This document shows positions 1 to 5,802 of a stretch of DNA of 6,982 nt, piece after piece; position 1 is the first letter of the stretch, and each line of letters opens with the position of its first letter. The position numbers and the translations under genes were made by a program. Source of the DNA: Sphingobacteriaceae bacterium (GTDB lineage Bacteria > Bacteroidota > Bacteroidia > B-17B0 > Aurantibacillaceae); the NCBI GenBank assembly GCA_023251695.1, contig JAHEYE010000182.1:1-6982 (forward strand). Direction: 5' to 3'. Under the pieces are notes generated by a model. It was not told the DNA's origin. It was given only the letters and a program-made list of their open reading frames with translations, and searched no databases.

Positions 1-725
1 ACAAGGATAAAGACAATTTATTAAAAGTGAATAAAGAAGGCACAGCAAACTTAGTAAACGCATGTATTAATAATAAAACTGAAGCTTTTTGTTTCGTAAG
101 CTCAATTGCTACATTACAGAATAAAGAAATCAGGGAGAATATTGATGAAACCGTTTTCTGGAAAACTGCCCCCAATCAAAGCGCTTATTCGTTAAGTAAA
201 TATTTAGCGGAGCAGGAAGTTTGGAGGGGAATGGAAGAAGGCTTAAATGCAGTTATCGTAAACCCGGGGGTAATTGTTGGTCCGGGTAATTGGGGTCGGG
301 GCACCGGACAGTTAGTATCGTTAAGCGCAAAAGGCATAAAATTTTATACCGGCGGGGTTACGGGTTTTGTTGGAGCTATTGATGTAGCTGGGGTTATGGT
401 TGCTTTGATGAACAAAAAAATATTTGGCGAGCGTTTTATTCTTGTTGAAAATAATTATCCGTTTAAGTATGTGCTCGATAAAATCCATACACAATTAGGA
501 AAACCCTTACCTAAAATTTTAGCCGGACGGGGCCTTTTGAGACTTGGTAAATGGTTTAGTTTTTTAATGCCGACAGGCCAAAAGTTAACCTCTTCGACTA
601 TATCGGCTTTAACCTCTAAAACCACCTTTTCGAATGGCAAATTGAACAGGTTTTTAGATTACAAGTACACTTCTATCGACGAATGCCTGAAATTTGCTTC
701 TGAATGCTACCAAAAGAGGGGCTAG
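1..725 (+). CDS. NAD-dependent epimerase/dehydratase, extended SDR family (5' end outside window)
   Basis: This is the C-terminal part of an extended short-chain dehydrogenase/reductase of the nucleotide-sugar epimerase or dihydroflavonol-reductase type. The frame is open from base 3, so the GTG at 27 is an internal Val in a typical 'VNKEGTANLVNAC' helix, not a start. The N-terminal GxxGxxG NAD(P)-binding part is missing because of the window edge. Visible catalytic features are the 'VSS' strand end (about 96-107) and the YxxxK pair, with Tyr at 186-188 and Lys at 198-200, followed by the 'NPGVIVGPG' substrate-loop motif typical of the family. The stop is TAG at 723-725. The substrate cannot be told: candidates are a nucleotide sugar or a steroid- or flavonoid-like carbonyl compound. 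The nearby GT4 glycosyltransferase gives weak support for sugar metabolism. The next gene is 113 bp away and probably has its own promoter. The family call is firm; the specific reaction is not. Confidence 0.9.
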   Translation, partial: KDKDNLLKVNKEGTANLVNACINNKTEAFCFVSSIATLQNKEIRENIDETVFWKTAPNQSAYSLSKYLAEQEVWRGMEEGLNAVIVNPGVIVGPGNWGRGTGQLVSLSAKGIKFYTGGVTGFVGAIDVAGVMVALMNKKIFGERFILVENNYPFKYVLDKIHTQLGKPLPKILAGRGLLRLGKWFSFLMPTGQKLTSSTISALTSKTTFSNGKLNRFLDYKYTSIDECLKFASECYQKRG

Positions 726-784
726 CCCTTGCTAAGTAACTAATTTAATATCAAGTCGTTAAAAAAGGGTTTGGTAGTAAAAAA

Positions 785-816
785 ATTGGTTTTTGTATGT
801 AAAATATATATCTTAG
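785..816 (+). promoter_or_regulatory. Possible Bacteroidota-type sigma-A promoter upstream of the deoxynucleoside kinase
   Basis: Bacteroidota promoters use a -33 TTTG-like and a -7 TAnnTTTG-like element about 19-21 nt apart. Here ATTG (785-788) is followed after 20 nt by TATCTTAG (809-816), which matches five of the six fixed -7 bases. Transcription would then start near 822, leaving a leader of about 17 nt before the ATG at 839. The 113-bp gap lies between two same-strand genes and is AT-rich, as expected for a promoter. AT-rich DNA yields such matches by chance, so this is tentative. Confidence 0.33.
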
Positions 817-838
817 TCTACTAATTTAAGGTAGTTAT

Positions 839-1456
839 ATGCATATTGCCATCGCCGGGAACATTGGGTCAGGAAAAACAACATTAACATCTTTACTTGC
901 AAAGCACTATAAGTGGCATGCGCACTACGAAGACGCCGACGACAACCCCTATTTAAACGATTTTTATGAAGACATGCAGCGCTGGTCATTTAACCTGCAG
1001 GTTTACTTTTTGAATAACCGTTTTAGTCAGGTTTTAGATATACGGAAGGGTAAGCACACCGTTGTTCAGGACCGAACCATTTACGAAGACGCTTATATTT
1101 TTGCGCCAAATCTACACGCAATGGGTTTAATGACAACCCGCGATTACGATAACTATTTCGTGCTATTTAAATTAATGGAGAGTTTAATTAAAGCTCCTGA
1201 TTTAATTATTTATCTGCGTGCATCCGTTCCAACCTTAGTAAAACAAATTCAGAAACGCGGACGTGATTATGAAAATTCAATCCGTTTAGATTATTTGAAA
1301 CGGTTGAACGAACGCTACGAAGCCTGGGCTACTACCTACGAATCAGGTAAATTGTTGATTGTGGATGTTGATGACATCAATTTCAATGAGAATAAAGAAG
1401 ACTTAGGTAAAGTCATACGTTTAATAGATAGCCAGCTTAACGGATTATTTAAATAA
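839..1456 (+). CDS. Deoxynucleoside kinase (dNK/dGK/dCK family)
   Basis: This 205-residue cytosolic enzyme of the nucleotide-salvage pathway transfers the ATP gamma-phosphate to the 5'-OH of a deoxynucleoside. Its length is normal for bacterial members of the dNK family. The P-loop GNIGSGKTT occupies residues 7-15 directly after the first beta strand. The expected catalytic acidic region follows (Tyr30-Glu31 to Asn36-Pro37). Gln54 in 'NLQVYFL' matches the base-contacting Gln of the family. The DRxIYED motif spans 78-84 (Asp78, Arg79), and the arginine-rich LID segment is 'KRGRDYE' at 139-145. ATG at 839 places the P-loop at the canonical distance from the N terminus; an AAGG at 828-831 could act as a weak ribosome binding site. 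Whether it prefers dA, dG, dC or T cannot be read from the sequence. It heads a probable operon with the SiaB-type kinase 3 nt downstream. Confidence 0.95.
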   Translation: MHIAIAGNIGSGKTTLTSLLAKHYKWHAHYEDADDNPYLNDFYEDMQRWSFNLQVYFLNNRFSQVLDIRKGKHTVVQDRTIYEDAYIFAPNLHAMGLMTTRDYDNYFVLFKLMESLIKAPDLIIYLRASVPTLVKQIQKRGRDYENSIRLDYLKRLNERYEAWATTYESGKLLIVDVDDINFNENKEDLGKVIRLIDSQLNGLFK

Positions 1457-1459
1457 ATT

Positions 1460-2035
1460 TTGAGCGACGTTACACATAACGAAGAAGCATTTTTTAAAAA
1501 TCATTTTTTAAAAGTTATCGATTCGTTAAAGAATGGTAATGAGGTTCTCTTGGCTTACGATGGTGTATTGAACGTTGATACTATTTCACGTTTGGAAACA
1601 GAGGTAGAAGGAAAAGTGACAGCGCTGGCGATTCCTAAAGGCCCTTTAAAAAAAATATTTTTCATTTCGGTAGAGGCTTTGCAAAACATGCTCATACATG
1701 GCGGCAAGGATGAGGCAGGGCATCAGCACAATTATTTTATTTTATCAAAGAGCCAGACTAAGGTTGAAATTGTAACAGCTAATTTAGTTCCCAATGTTAC
1801 TATCGACCGTTTAAAGGGAGATATAGAACGTTTAAATTCATTTAACGACCCTGCAGAACTGAAAGGTTATTACATGGAGCATCTCGAAAAAAACGAGATC
1901 AGCGATAAAGGTGGGGCAGGCTTAGGATTCATTACCATTGCCATGAAGAGCGGAAACAAATTAAGTTTTGAGTTCGATAAAATCAGCGACTCCCTTTCGT
2001 TGTTCATGTTAAAGTCCACCGTTAACCTAGAGTAA
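1460..2035 (+). CDS. SiaB-family protein kinase (DUF6272), GHKL-type
   Basis: This 191-residue protein resembles SiaB, the small serine kinase that in Pseudomonas phosphorylates the DUF1987 protein SiaC within the SiaABCD module. The sequence shows a GHKL (HATPase-like) ATP site: an N-box 'EALQNMLIHGG' with Asn76 and His80, and a glycine-rich 'GGAGLGF' lid box at 151-157. There is no sensor domain, membrane segment or signal peptide, so it should be cytosolic and act on a partner protein. The start is unusual. No in-frame ATG occurs before codon 77, and the frame is closed by the upstream gene's TAA at 1454-1456, so TTG at 1460 is the only reasonable start (ATT at 1457 is the only other codon available). 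It follows the deoxynucleoside kinase by 3 nt, in the same frame, and the GT4 gene starts 13 nt after its stop. No SiaC, SiaA or SiaD partner lies in the window. The family call is good; the target is unknown. Confidence 0.85.
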   Translation: MSDVTHNEEAFFKNHFLKVIDSLKNGNEVLLAYDGVLNVDTISRLETEVEGKVTALAIPKGPLKKIFFISVEALQNMLIHGGKDEAGHQHNYFILSKSQTKVEIVTANLVPNVTIDRLKGDIERLNSFNDPAELKGYYMEHLEKNEISDKGGAGLGFITIAMKSGNKLSFEFDKISDSLSLFMLKSTVNLE

Positions 2036-2048
2036 TCTTTTTTATTTT

Positions 2049-3227
2049 ATGACAGCAAGCAACCGTGTCATACTGTTTTTAACATCCTGGTATCCGGTTC
2101 AGTCAAATCCAACTCACGGCATTTTTGTAAAAAATCACGCTCTGGCTCTGTCGTTATACCAGAATGTAATTGTCGCGTATGCATACAGCTGCGATAAGGG
2201 CCCCTATTACAAGGTGGAACACAAAAACGTTAATCAGAACATGGTTGAATACATTGTGCGTTATCCTAAATCCTCAGCCATTTTAAAATCATGGCAATCA
2301 TTTTCAAAATTCAAAAAGGCACACCGTTTACTCATAAACTACATTGAACAAAAACACATTGATGTAATCGCTGTTCAGTTAAACATTATTTTTCCTGTAG
2401 CAATTGTATTGCCAATGTATAAAAGGGCTTTTTTAGGTAAGCACACCATTGCCGAACATTGGAGCGGTTATTTGGAGAGCGATGGTAACTACAAGGGATT
2501 TCTTAGAAAATATTTTACCAAAAAATGCTTTTCTTCAGTTTCAAAAATCTGGCATGTTTCCGAAGGGCAAAAGGAGTCAATGAAAAAACATGGCCTCGAA
2601 GGAAATTATGAATTATTGTATAATGCTGTCAACACAAAAATATTTGATTTAAAAAGAAATGAACCCGCGCGTGTTCGGTTGTTGCATGTTTCCTCATTGG
2701 TAGAAAGAGAAAAAAACATTTCCGGAACATTCAGGGTATTTAAAAAATTACAGGAACAAGGCTTTGATTTTGACATCGTTATTGCAGGCGGGGAGGGAAA
2801 GGAATTGGATGCTGCAAAAAAAATGGCGGAGCAGTTCAAATTAAAAAATATAAATTTTAGCGGAAACTTATCTCCCGAAAAAGTTAGCGAACTGATGCAA
2901 CAAAGCAGTGCTTTAATATTATTCAGTAACTACGAAGGTATGCCCGTTGTTGCATTGGAAGCTTTAAGCTGTGGCCTACCGGTTTTTGCGAGTGAAGTAG
3001 GACAACTCCCGTTTTTTGTGAAAGAAGATTTTGGAGTAATTGTTAAGAAGAATAACGAAGAAGATTTTTTTAAAGCGCTCGAAAAATTAATTCAGAATAA
3101 ATATTCATTTAATTCGTCAGCCATGCGGGAATTCGTTTTAAAACACGCTTCATACGAAGCCGTTGGTAAACAAATGAACGACTACTACAAAGAGGTCATC
3201 ACTACAATGACAAATATCAAAGGTTAG
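2049..3227 (+). CDS. GT4-family glycosyltransferase (GT-B fold)
   Basis: This 392-residue retaining glycosyltransferase would move a sugar from an activated donor to a growing glycan or lipid carrier, most likely at the cytoplasmic face of the membrane. The N-terminal acceptor-side domain begins 'LFLTSWYPVQSNPTHGIFVKN' in pattern, with Pro21-x-His23-Gly24 forming the glycine loop typical of GT4 proteins, and it carries the conserved 'EHWSGY' around residues 136-141. The C-terminal donor domain contains the EX7E signature, Glu296 to Glu304 in 'YEGMPVVALEAL', followed by 'SCGLPV'. The length is normal and there is no signal peptide. The ATG at 2049 follows a T-rich 13-nt gap without a Shine-Dalgarno, common in Bacteroidota. 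Donor and acceptor cannot be inferred. The gene is last in the + strand unit and converges on rsmA. Confidence 0.93.
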   Translation: MTASNRVILFLTSWYPVQSNPTHGIFVKNHALALSLYQNVIVAYAYSCDKGPYYKVEHKNVNQNMVEYIVRYPKSSAILKSWQSFSKFKKAHRLLINYIEQKHIDVIAVQLNIIFPVAIVLPMYKRAFLGKHTIAEHWSGYLESDGNYKGFLRKYFTKKCFSSVSKIWHVSEGQKESMKKHGLEGNYELLYNAVNTKIFDLKRNEPARVRLLHVSSLVEREKNISGTFRVFKKLQEQGFDFDIVIAGGEGKELDAAKKMAEQFKLKNINFSGNLSPEKVSELMQQSSALILFSNYEGMPVVALEALSCGLPVFASEVGQLPFFVKEDFGVIVKKNNEEDFFKALEKLIQNKYSFNSSAMREFVLKHASYEAVGKQMNDYYKEVITTMTNIKG

Positions 3228-3246
3228 CACTCTGTCTAACCGCCCC

Positions 3247-3318
3247 GTCATTCCGACCGCGAAGCGCTCTGTCACTCCAGCCGCGAAGCCCCCTGTCATT
3301 CCGCCCGCGAAGCGCTAG
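3247..3318. repeat. Three contiguous 24-bp imperfect tandem repeats
   Basis: Three units of exactly 24 bp lie head to tail at 3247-3270, 3271-3294 and 3295-3318. Each begins GTCAyTCC and shares the core CCGCGAAGC. Units 1 and 3 differ at three positions; units 1 and 2 at five. A degenerate half-copy (GTCTAACCG) precedes them at 3234-3242. Hand count gives 48 of 72 bases as G or C (67%), far above the AT-rich flanks. The pattern resembles dispersed palindromic intergenic elements I recall from other Bacteroidota genomes, with a GTCATT...GCGAAGC...AATCTC layout, but I could not search for it. There are no spacers, so it is not a CRISPR array. Confidence 0.85.
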
Positions 3319-3325
3319 GCGGAAT
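3298..3325. terminator. Hairpin between convergent genes, possible bidirectional terminator
   Basis: ATTCCGCC (3298-3305) is perfectly complementary in inverted orientation to GGCGGAAT (3318-3325). Inside the 12-nt loop, GCG (3307-3309) and CGC (3313-3315) can pair around AAG. The structure lies 70 bp after the glycosyltransferase stop and one base beyond the rsmA stop, where a shared terminator would be expected. No clear U-tract follows on either strand, so termination by the classical intrinsic mechanism is doubtful. It may instead be a 3'-end stabilising or REP-like element. Confidence 0.5.
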
Positions 3326-3326
3326 C

Positions 3327-4121
3327 TCAAGCTTTGCTTGCCATTTTGGATTCAACGAAATCAGTCAGCTCAATAAATTGCTCAACGCTTAATTGTTCGG
3401 GGCGTTTTTGAAAAAGAGGTGTTAATTCAGAATCATCAATATGGAGTATGGGTCGAATAGAATTCCGGATTTGTTTCCGCCGTTGGTTAAATGTTGTTTT
3501 CACCACTTTGGTAAATAATTCTTCGTTGCATGATAAGGCGGTTCTTTTATTTCGTGTTAAACGGATAACAGCCGATTTTACTTTAGGTGGCGGGGTAAAT
3601 ACATTTTCATTCACCGTAAATAAATATTCGATATCATAATAGGTTTGCAGAAGTACGCTAATAATGCCGTAGACTTTACTTCCGGGCTTTTCAGCTAAAC
3701 GTAATGCAACTTCCTTTTGGAACATGCCCACAACGCAATCAACATCGTGTCTGTGATCCAAAACTTTAAATAATATTTGAGAAGAAATATTATAAGGAAA
3801 ATTCCCGATCACATTAAACTTTCCGGCAATGATTTTCTTAATATCAAATTCCAAAAAATCTTCCAGTAAAACATTATTGGCAATTTCAGGATAGTGTTGT
3901 TTTAAATAAGGAACAGAATCCCTGTCGATATCGAGGGCAAAGAAATTATTCTTTAATTCGGGTAGCAAATATTTGGTGAGTACGCCGGTACCGGGACCAA
4001 TTTCAACAACGGTGGTTCCGTTATTGACCTGCAAAAGCGAATCAACAATTTTTTTAGCGATGTTCTCATCATTCAAAAAATGCTGACCTAAATTCTTTTT
4101 TGCTCTTATCGGTATTGCCAC
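3327..4121 (-). CDS. rsmA: 16S rRNA (adenine1518-N6/adenine1519-N6)-dimethyltransferase RsmA (KsgA)
   Basis: RsmA uses S-adenosylmethionine to dimethylate two adjacent adenines in the 3'-terminal helix of 16S rRNA, a late step of 30S subunit maturation. The protein has 264 residues, normal for the family. Visible signatures are the N-terminal 'KKNLGQHFL' (residues 8-16), SAM-binding motif I 'VEIGPGTG' (39-46), the acidic 'LDID' at 63-66, 'LEDFLEFD' near 86-93, and the catalytic motif IV Asn107-Phe-Pro-Tyr110. 'VFTPPPKVKSAVIRL' in the second half is typical of the C-terminal region. The start codon is GTG (4121-4119), one base after the TAA of the upstream gene. It is the only plausible start, because an in-frame TGA lies at 4139-4137 with no ATG between. 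It is the last gene of the - strand run; its TGA (3329-3327) touches the repeat/hairpin block. Confidence 0.97.
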   Translation of the reverse strand: MAIPIRAKKNLGQHFLNDENIAKKIVDSLLQVNNGTTVVEIGPGTGVLTKYLLPELKNNFFALDIDRDSVPYLKQHYPEIANNVLLEDFLEFDIKKIIAGKFNVIGNFPYNISSQILFKVLDHRHDVDCVVGMFQKEVALRLAEKPGSKVYGIISVLLQTYYDIEYLFTVNENVFTPPPKVKSAVIRLTRNKRTALSCNEELFTKVVKTTFNQRRKQIRNSIRPILHIDDSELTPLFQKRPEQLSVEQFIELTDFVESKMASKA

Positions 4122-4122
4122 T

Positions 4123-4617
4123 TTATTTACAGGCGTTCAAATGTTCGTAATCAGGATCGATGACCCGAAAGGTAGTATTTTTACGTACATGAATGTGTTT
4201 ATCCTGAATATAATTTACAACAAGTGCTACCGCAAGAAAAACACCTCCAACTTTTAAAGCGCGCTCGTTTACAATGGGCCTTCTGTCGAAAGCTACATTG
4301 TTTGCTATATCCAATACCGGAAATAATAAAGCAGATCCAAAAATGTATTGACTAAAATTACCACCTTTTATTTTGACACCCTTAATCTTACTTATTTTAA
4401 TGATGGATTCATCAGAGAAAATAATTAGGCTGTCATTCATGTTGGCTATTTTTTTGGTTTTACCAAGAAGATGTCCTTTTAATCTGTAGCTAAGATCATT
4501 ATTGATGAAAAACTGAAATGTTTTTTCTTTCCCAAAAATTGAAAAATAGTTCATATCCAGCATTTTTTGTGAAAAGGATATTTCCCAACACATGAAAAGA
4601 ATGAATATCATTTTCAC
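4123..4617 (-). CDS. Hypothetical small secreted or membrane protein
   Basis: I do not recognise a family. From the GTG at 4617 it has 164 residues; TTG at 4626 (three residues longer) and ATG at 4611 are alternative starts. GTG is preferred because the junction, TAA then A then GTG, is the same as at the following rsmA start, and it keeps a Lys ahead of the hydrophobic stretch. The N terminus ('KMIFILFMCWEISFSQ') looks like a short signal peptide, possibly cleaved near Ser-Gln. The next 75 or so residues are basic and beta-rich ('YRLKGHLLGKTKKI', 'DSLIIFSDESIIKISKI'). Two hydrophobic stretches follow at about 91-105 and 123-137, separated by a polar Asn/Asp/Arg segment, and the C terminus is charged. 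Membrane association is therefore likely. It sits between the DUF4286 gene and rsmA (1-nt gaps on each side with this start), so it is translated with them, but a role in ribosome maturation cannot be assumed. Confidence 0.75.
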   Translation of the reverse strand: MKMIFILFMCWEISFSQKMLDMNYFSIFGKEKTFQFFINNDLSYRLKGHLLGKTKKIANMNDSLIIFSDESIIKISKIKGVKIKGGNFSQYIFGSALLFPVLDIANNVAFDRRPIVNERALKVGGVFLAVALVVNYIQDKHIHVRKNTTFRVIDPDYEHLNACK

Positions 4618-4618
4618 T

Positions 4619-4921
4619 TTATTCAATTATTTCGAGTAAGGTTCTGAAAGCAGTAAATTTATCACCGTATTTTTGTTTTACATCGGTCTGTAAGGCAGGC
4701 GCAAATTCTTTCTGATATTTTTCAATATCGGGCATTTGTTTAAACGTGTATTGAAAGGAGTAGGTGTGCCCTGTATCATTAACGTGAAGCACACGCACAA
4801 TTTTACTTTCCACAAAACAACCGGATTTCATTACATCAGGTACGTGGTGGCTTTTCATCCATTGAATCCATTCATCGTGAACAGATTCATCAATATTTAC
4901 TGTAACGTTGTATATAAACAT
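4619..4921 (-). CDS. DUF4286 family protein
   Basis: This 100-residue soluble protein matches the DUF4286 family, which is common in Bacteroidota and has no established function. Characteristic stretches are the N-terminal 'MFIYNVTVNIDESVHDEWIQ', then 'HVPDVM' near residues 26-31, 'TYSFQYTF' near 53-60, and the C-terminal 'FTAFRTLLEII'. The alternating strand-helix-strand pattern suggests a small ferredoxin-like or dimeric alpha/beta-barrel fold; that is inference. There is no signal peptide or membrane segment. The start is ATG at 4921-4919, five bases after the dioxygenase TAA. The stop at 4621-4619 falls within, or 1 nt before, the next gene depending on that gene's start. From memory, DUF4286 genes often sit directly before rsmA in Bacteroidota, which fits the local order. 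Confidence 0.88.
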   Translation of the reverse strand: MFIYNVTVNIDESVHDEWIQWMKSHHVPDVMKSGCFVESKIVRVLHVNDTGHTYSFQYTFKQMPDIEKYQKEFAPALQTDVKQKYGDKFTAFRTLLEIIE

Positions 4922-4926
4922 AAAAT

Positions 4927-5802
4927 TTATTTTATAATAAAACTGCGCATGCTTATACTGCCTGCTTCCATGCCTTCGTATAAGTATGAAATATTTTCTT
5001 TTTCTGTTTTTAATCCGAGAGGATATATCATCGGTAAGTAATGATCATTTGTCGGAATGGATAATAAAGCACTCTTTCCTAATTTTTCATATTCAACCAA
5101 TGCTTTAAAATCTCCTTTATCTAATAATTCTTTTACTTTGGCATCAAACTCAATAGCCCAATCGTAACCGCCATTTGTGTTTTTAAAATCGACCATTCCT
5201 AAATTATGAACCAAATTTCCGCTACCAATAATTAAAACCCCTTTGTTACGTAAAAAAGTTAATTGCTTCGCTAATTCAAAATGATAGGATGCCGGTTTGT
5301 AATAATCAACGCTCAATTGAAAGGTTGGAATATCAGCAGCGGGATACATGTGTTTTAAAACAGTCCATGCACCATGGTCTAAGCCCATTGCATTATCGGC
5401 TTCAATTTTGGGTGATGTAATTTTTTCTTTTACTTCTTTAGCGAGTTCGGGTGCGCCAAGTGGTTCGTATTTTACCTGATAAAGTTCATCGGGAAATCCG
5501 CCAAAATCGTAAATTGTTTTTGGATTAAGCGTTGTGGATACATAAGTACCACGTGTTAGCCAATGAGCCGATACAACTAAAATGGCTTTCGGTTTTGTAA
5601 TTGTTTTTTGAATACCATTTAATGTTTTTGTAAATGTGTTATCGTGTAGAGCGTGCATCGGATTCCCGTGACCGATAAAAATAACAGGCATGCGCTCGGT
5701 AGTTTTGCCTTTTCCAAGTTCATTTAAAACGGGTTCTGCTTTTGAAACAAGTGGTACTGCCATGGCAAAGGACAAAGATTTAATAAAATGTTTTCTATCC
5801 AT
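4927..5802 (-). CDS. LigB-type extradiol dioxygenase, YgiD/DODA family (4,5-DOPA dioxygenase-like)
   Basis: Family members are metal-dependent class III extradiol dioxygenases; YgiD/DODA proteins can cleave DOPA at the 4,5 position, though the physiological bacterial substrate is usually unknown. The 291-residue protein has the family start 'MPVIFIGHGNPM' at residues 38-49. Conserved histidines are His45 (GHGNP), His80 ('SAHW'), His143 ('DHGAW'), His199 ('GSGNLVHNLG') and His254 ('NDHYLP'), consistent with an intact metal site and catalytic residues. Compared with E. coli YgiD it carries about 37 extra N-terminal residues. These read 'DRKHFIK' then a hydrophobic run ending near 'VSKA', like a degenerate twin-arginine or Sec signal, so export to the periplasm is possible. 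The ATG (5802-5800) overlaps the TPR gene's TAG by 8 nt, so translation is likely coupled. DUF4286 follows 5 nt downstream. Family confident, substrate unknown. Confidence 0.92.
   Translation of the reverse strand: MDRKHFIKSLSFAMAVPLVSKAEPVLNELGKGKTTERMPVIFIGHGNPMHALHDNTFTKTLNGIQKTITKPKAILVVSAHWLTRGTYVSTTLNPKTIYDFGGFPDELYQVKYEPLGAPELAKEVKEKITSPKIEADNAMGLDHGAWTVLKHMYPAADIPTFQLSVDYYKPASYHFELAKQLTFLRNKGVLIIGSGNLVHNLGMVDFKNTNGGYDWAIEFDAKVKELLDKGDFKALVEYEKLGKSALLSIPTNDHYLPMIYPLGLKTEKENISYLYEGMEAGSISMRSFIIK

Noticed and set aside
27..29. GTG as the true start of the epimerase gene
   Set aside because: The frame stays open to the window edge and the preceding residues fit the family; a start here would remove the NAD-binding domain.
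719..728. Perfect 10-bp palindrome GGGCTAGCCC across the epimerase stop codon, as a terminator
   Set aside because: As a hairpin it leaves a loop too small to form and no T-tract follows; it is better read as chance.
2606..2839. Open frame of 77 codons on the - strand inside the glycosyltransferase
   Set aside because: It is antisense to the start of the conserved donor domain, with no start signal or recognisable product.
3247..3318. Short CRISPR-like array
   Set aside because: The 24-bp units are contiguous with no unique spacers, and no cas gene is present.
3448..3639. Open frame of about 60 codons on the + strand inside rsmA
   Set aside because: It is antisense to a conserved part of RsmA and is explained by that gene's codon pattern.
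3792..3803. Asn-Phe-Pro-Tyr in place of Asn-Leu-Pro-Tyr in RsmA motif IV
   Set aside because: The catalytic Asn, Pro and Tyr are kept and Phe at this position is, to my recollection, common in Bacteroidota RsmA.
4736..5041. Open frame of about 100 codons on the + strand opposite the DUF4286 and dioxygenase genes
   Set aside because: It lies wholly antisense to two well-supported genes and its translation shows no recognisable pattern.
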